In this document: piece after piece, positions 6,271 to 7,417 of the stretch
Position numbering within the stretch: the first letter of the stretch is position 1
Layout of the letters: every line of letters starts with the position of its first letter
Assembly (NCBI GenBank): GCA_021795135.1
Contig: JAJYPT010000082.1
Span: forward strand, 1 to 7,417
Direction of reading: 5' to 3'
Source: Actinomycetes bacterium
GTDB lineage: Bacteria; Actinomycetota; Acidimicrobiia; Acidimicrobiales; JAJYPT01
DNA: 7,417 nucleotides
Position numbers and translations under genes: made by a program
Notes under the pieces: model-generated
What the model was told of the DNA's origin: nothing
Database searches by the model: none
Seen by the model: the letters and a program-made list of their open reading frames with translations, nothing else

Positions 6271-7417
6271 TTATTTAATAGCTGAATTTGGCTTGACGGG
6301 AGATGTTTGTGTTGAAGCTATTGGTAGGTGAGCAAAATTAGTTTTGACCATCAAAGTAAAAGCGGCTGCTAAAATCAAACTTAAAGACATAAATAAAAAT
6401 CCATCAGCTGAACTTTTAGTAGTGGCATCTAGATAACCAACAAAATAAGCTCCTACAAAAGAGCCCAAAGCTCCCATACTATTTATCAAAGCCATAGATT
6501 CTCCAGAAGCACTGCGGGGCAAAATGTCTGGAATAATAGCAAAAAATGGACCATATGGAGCATACATAAATCCTCCAGCTAAAGCTAGTAAGATAAATGA
6601 AAACAAAAAGTTATGCGTCCCTAGAGAAAAAGATCCATACAAGCAAAATCCGCTTAGTAACAAAAATGGCCAAACATAAGGTTTGCGATTTAATTGCTTA
6701 TCTGCAAAATAAGACGCTGTAACCATAAAGATAATGGCTAACAAGTAAGGTATTGCACTAATCAATCCAATCAGTCCAAGACCAAGTCCAGATCCTGCTT
6801 TTACTACCGAAGGTAGCCAAAGTACAAAGCCATAGACTCCAATGCTCCATAAAAAATATTGAACAGACAAAAGAACAACATTTCTAGATTTGAAAGCTTT
6901 CCAGTAATTTAATTTTTGAGGAAACTCTTGTTGTTCTAATAGTAATTCTTGAGTTAAATTATCGCTTTGATCTTTTGAAAGCCACTTAGCTTGGTTTGGA
7001 TAATCTTGTACCAAAGTCTTCCATATAAAAGCCATAATAATTGAAGGAATACCTTCTAGAATAAACATCCATTGCCAACCTAGAGCCTGAATCAAAAATC
7101 CTGAAACTATTGACATCCAAAGTACTGTTACAGGGTTTCCTAATATTAAAAACGTATTAGCTCGAGCTCGTTCTGGTTTTAAAAACCAGTGAGTATTGAA
7201 TACCAATAAAGCAGGAAATAAGACACTTTCTACTGCCCCAAGGAGCAATCGATCAATCATAAGAAAAGTTATATTAGTCAAAACTCCAGTTAGAGAAGCT
7301 AAAATTCCCCAACCAATCATTCCCCAAAATATAATGGTTTTGGCACTCTTATTTTCTGCATAGTGTGCCCCTGGGATTTGAAATAAAAAATATCCAAGAA
7401 AAAATACAGCACCAAGT
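6271..7417 (-). CDS. MFS transporter, anion:cation symporter (ACS) type, N-terminus beyond right edge
   Basis: The frame stays open to the right edge: 32 residues beginning LGAVFFLGYFLFQIPGAHYA precede the internal methionine at 7320, so that ATG is not the true start. About 381 residues are visible, and roughly 50 N-terminal residues are probably missing compared with the usual 420-450. ACS landmarks are FLGYFLFQIPG (helix 2), then RLLLGAVESVLFPALL, WFLKPERARAN, and GWQWMFILEGIPSI ending helix 6. A second-half loop reads SYFADKQLNRKP. The loop 2-3 motif is degenerate (AENKSAK in place of a DRxGxR-like pattern). Family members import organic anions such as tartrate, galactonate, glucarate, hexuronates or 2-ketogluconate with protons. 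The hydroxyacid dehydrogenase follows after 16 bp, which suggests a 2-oxo or 2-hydroxy acid substrate. The C-terminal tail is polar and Ser/Thr/Pro-rich. Confidence 0.9.
   Translation of the reverse strand, partial: LGAVFFLGYFLFQIPGAHYAENKSAKTIIFWGMIGWGILASLTGVLTNITFLMIDRLLLGAVESVLFPALLVFNTHWFLKPERARANTFLILGNPVTVLWMSIVSGFLIQALGWQWMFILEGIPSIIMAFIWKTLVQDYPNQAKWLSKDQSDNLTQELLLEQQEFPQKLNYWKAFKSRNVVLLSVQYFLWSIGVYGFVLWLPSVVKAGSGLGLGLIGLISAIPYLLAIIFMVTASYFADKQLNRKPYVWPFLLLSGFCLYGSFSLGTHNFLFSFILLALAGGFMYAPYGPFFAIIPDILPRSASGESMALINSMGALGSFVGAYFVGYLDATTKSSADGFLFMSLSLILAAAFTLMVKTNFAHLPIASTQTSPVKPNSAIK

Noticed and set aside
7173..7189. Inverted repeat CTGGTTTT / AAAACCAG with one central base in the ACS transporter gene
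   Set aside because: It is eight pairs, half of them A/T, inside coding sequence. Something similar is expected by chance in a window this size, and no regulatory context supports it.

Overview
The window is visibly AT-rich and gene-dense. It has short intergenic gaps, several coupled genes and no RNA gene, mobile element or CRISPR array that I can see. The gene families point to a low-GC actinobacterium, possibly a streamlined planktonic one. They are a GntR/FCD regulator, an actinobacterial-looking APC permease and a pair of small membrane proteins, the second resembling the actinobacterial DUF6186 family. This taxonomic call is inference; no marker gene is present.

Layout. Left block (1-1941, minus strand): an APC-superfamily amino-acid permease is followed, with a 1-base stop/start overlap, by a DadA-like FAD-dependent D-amino-acid dehydrogenase cut by the left edge. 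Divergent from it (2076-2849, plus) is a FadR-type GntR regulator. The 134-bp gap between them carries two TATAAT boxes facing outward, with an imperfect inverted repeat between them. It looks like a shared control region for uptake and oxidation of a (D-)amino acid.

Middle block (about 2970-5115, plus): a possible 48-codon single-span ORF, then a 153-aa membrane protein overlapping (ATGA) a 70-aa DUF6186-like membrane protein, then a 424-aa MFS transporter of the metabolite:H+ symporter/sugar-porter type. The C-terminal half of the 153-aa protein resembles the whole 70-aa protein, so the two appear to be tandem duplicates. Their function is unknown.

Right block (5277-7417, minus): an ACS-type MFS transporter, cut by the right edge, sits 16 bp before a D-isomer-specific 2-hydroxyacid dehydrogenase. 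This transporter-reductase order recalls kguT-kguD of 2-ketogluconate utilisation, but the substrate is not proven. The dehydrogenase gene contains a perfect 11-bp inverted repeat with a 3-base spacer. The middle and right blocks converge on a 161-bp AT-rich gap with a weak terminator-like hairpin.

Overall this is an accessory nutrient-scavenging region with three different permeases, two oxidoreductases and one local regulator. The least understood part is the small membrane-protein pair beside the MFS gene.
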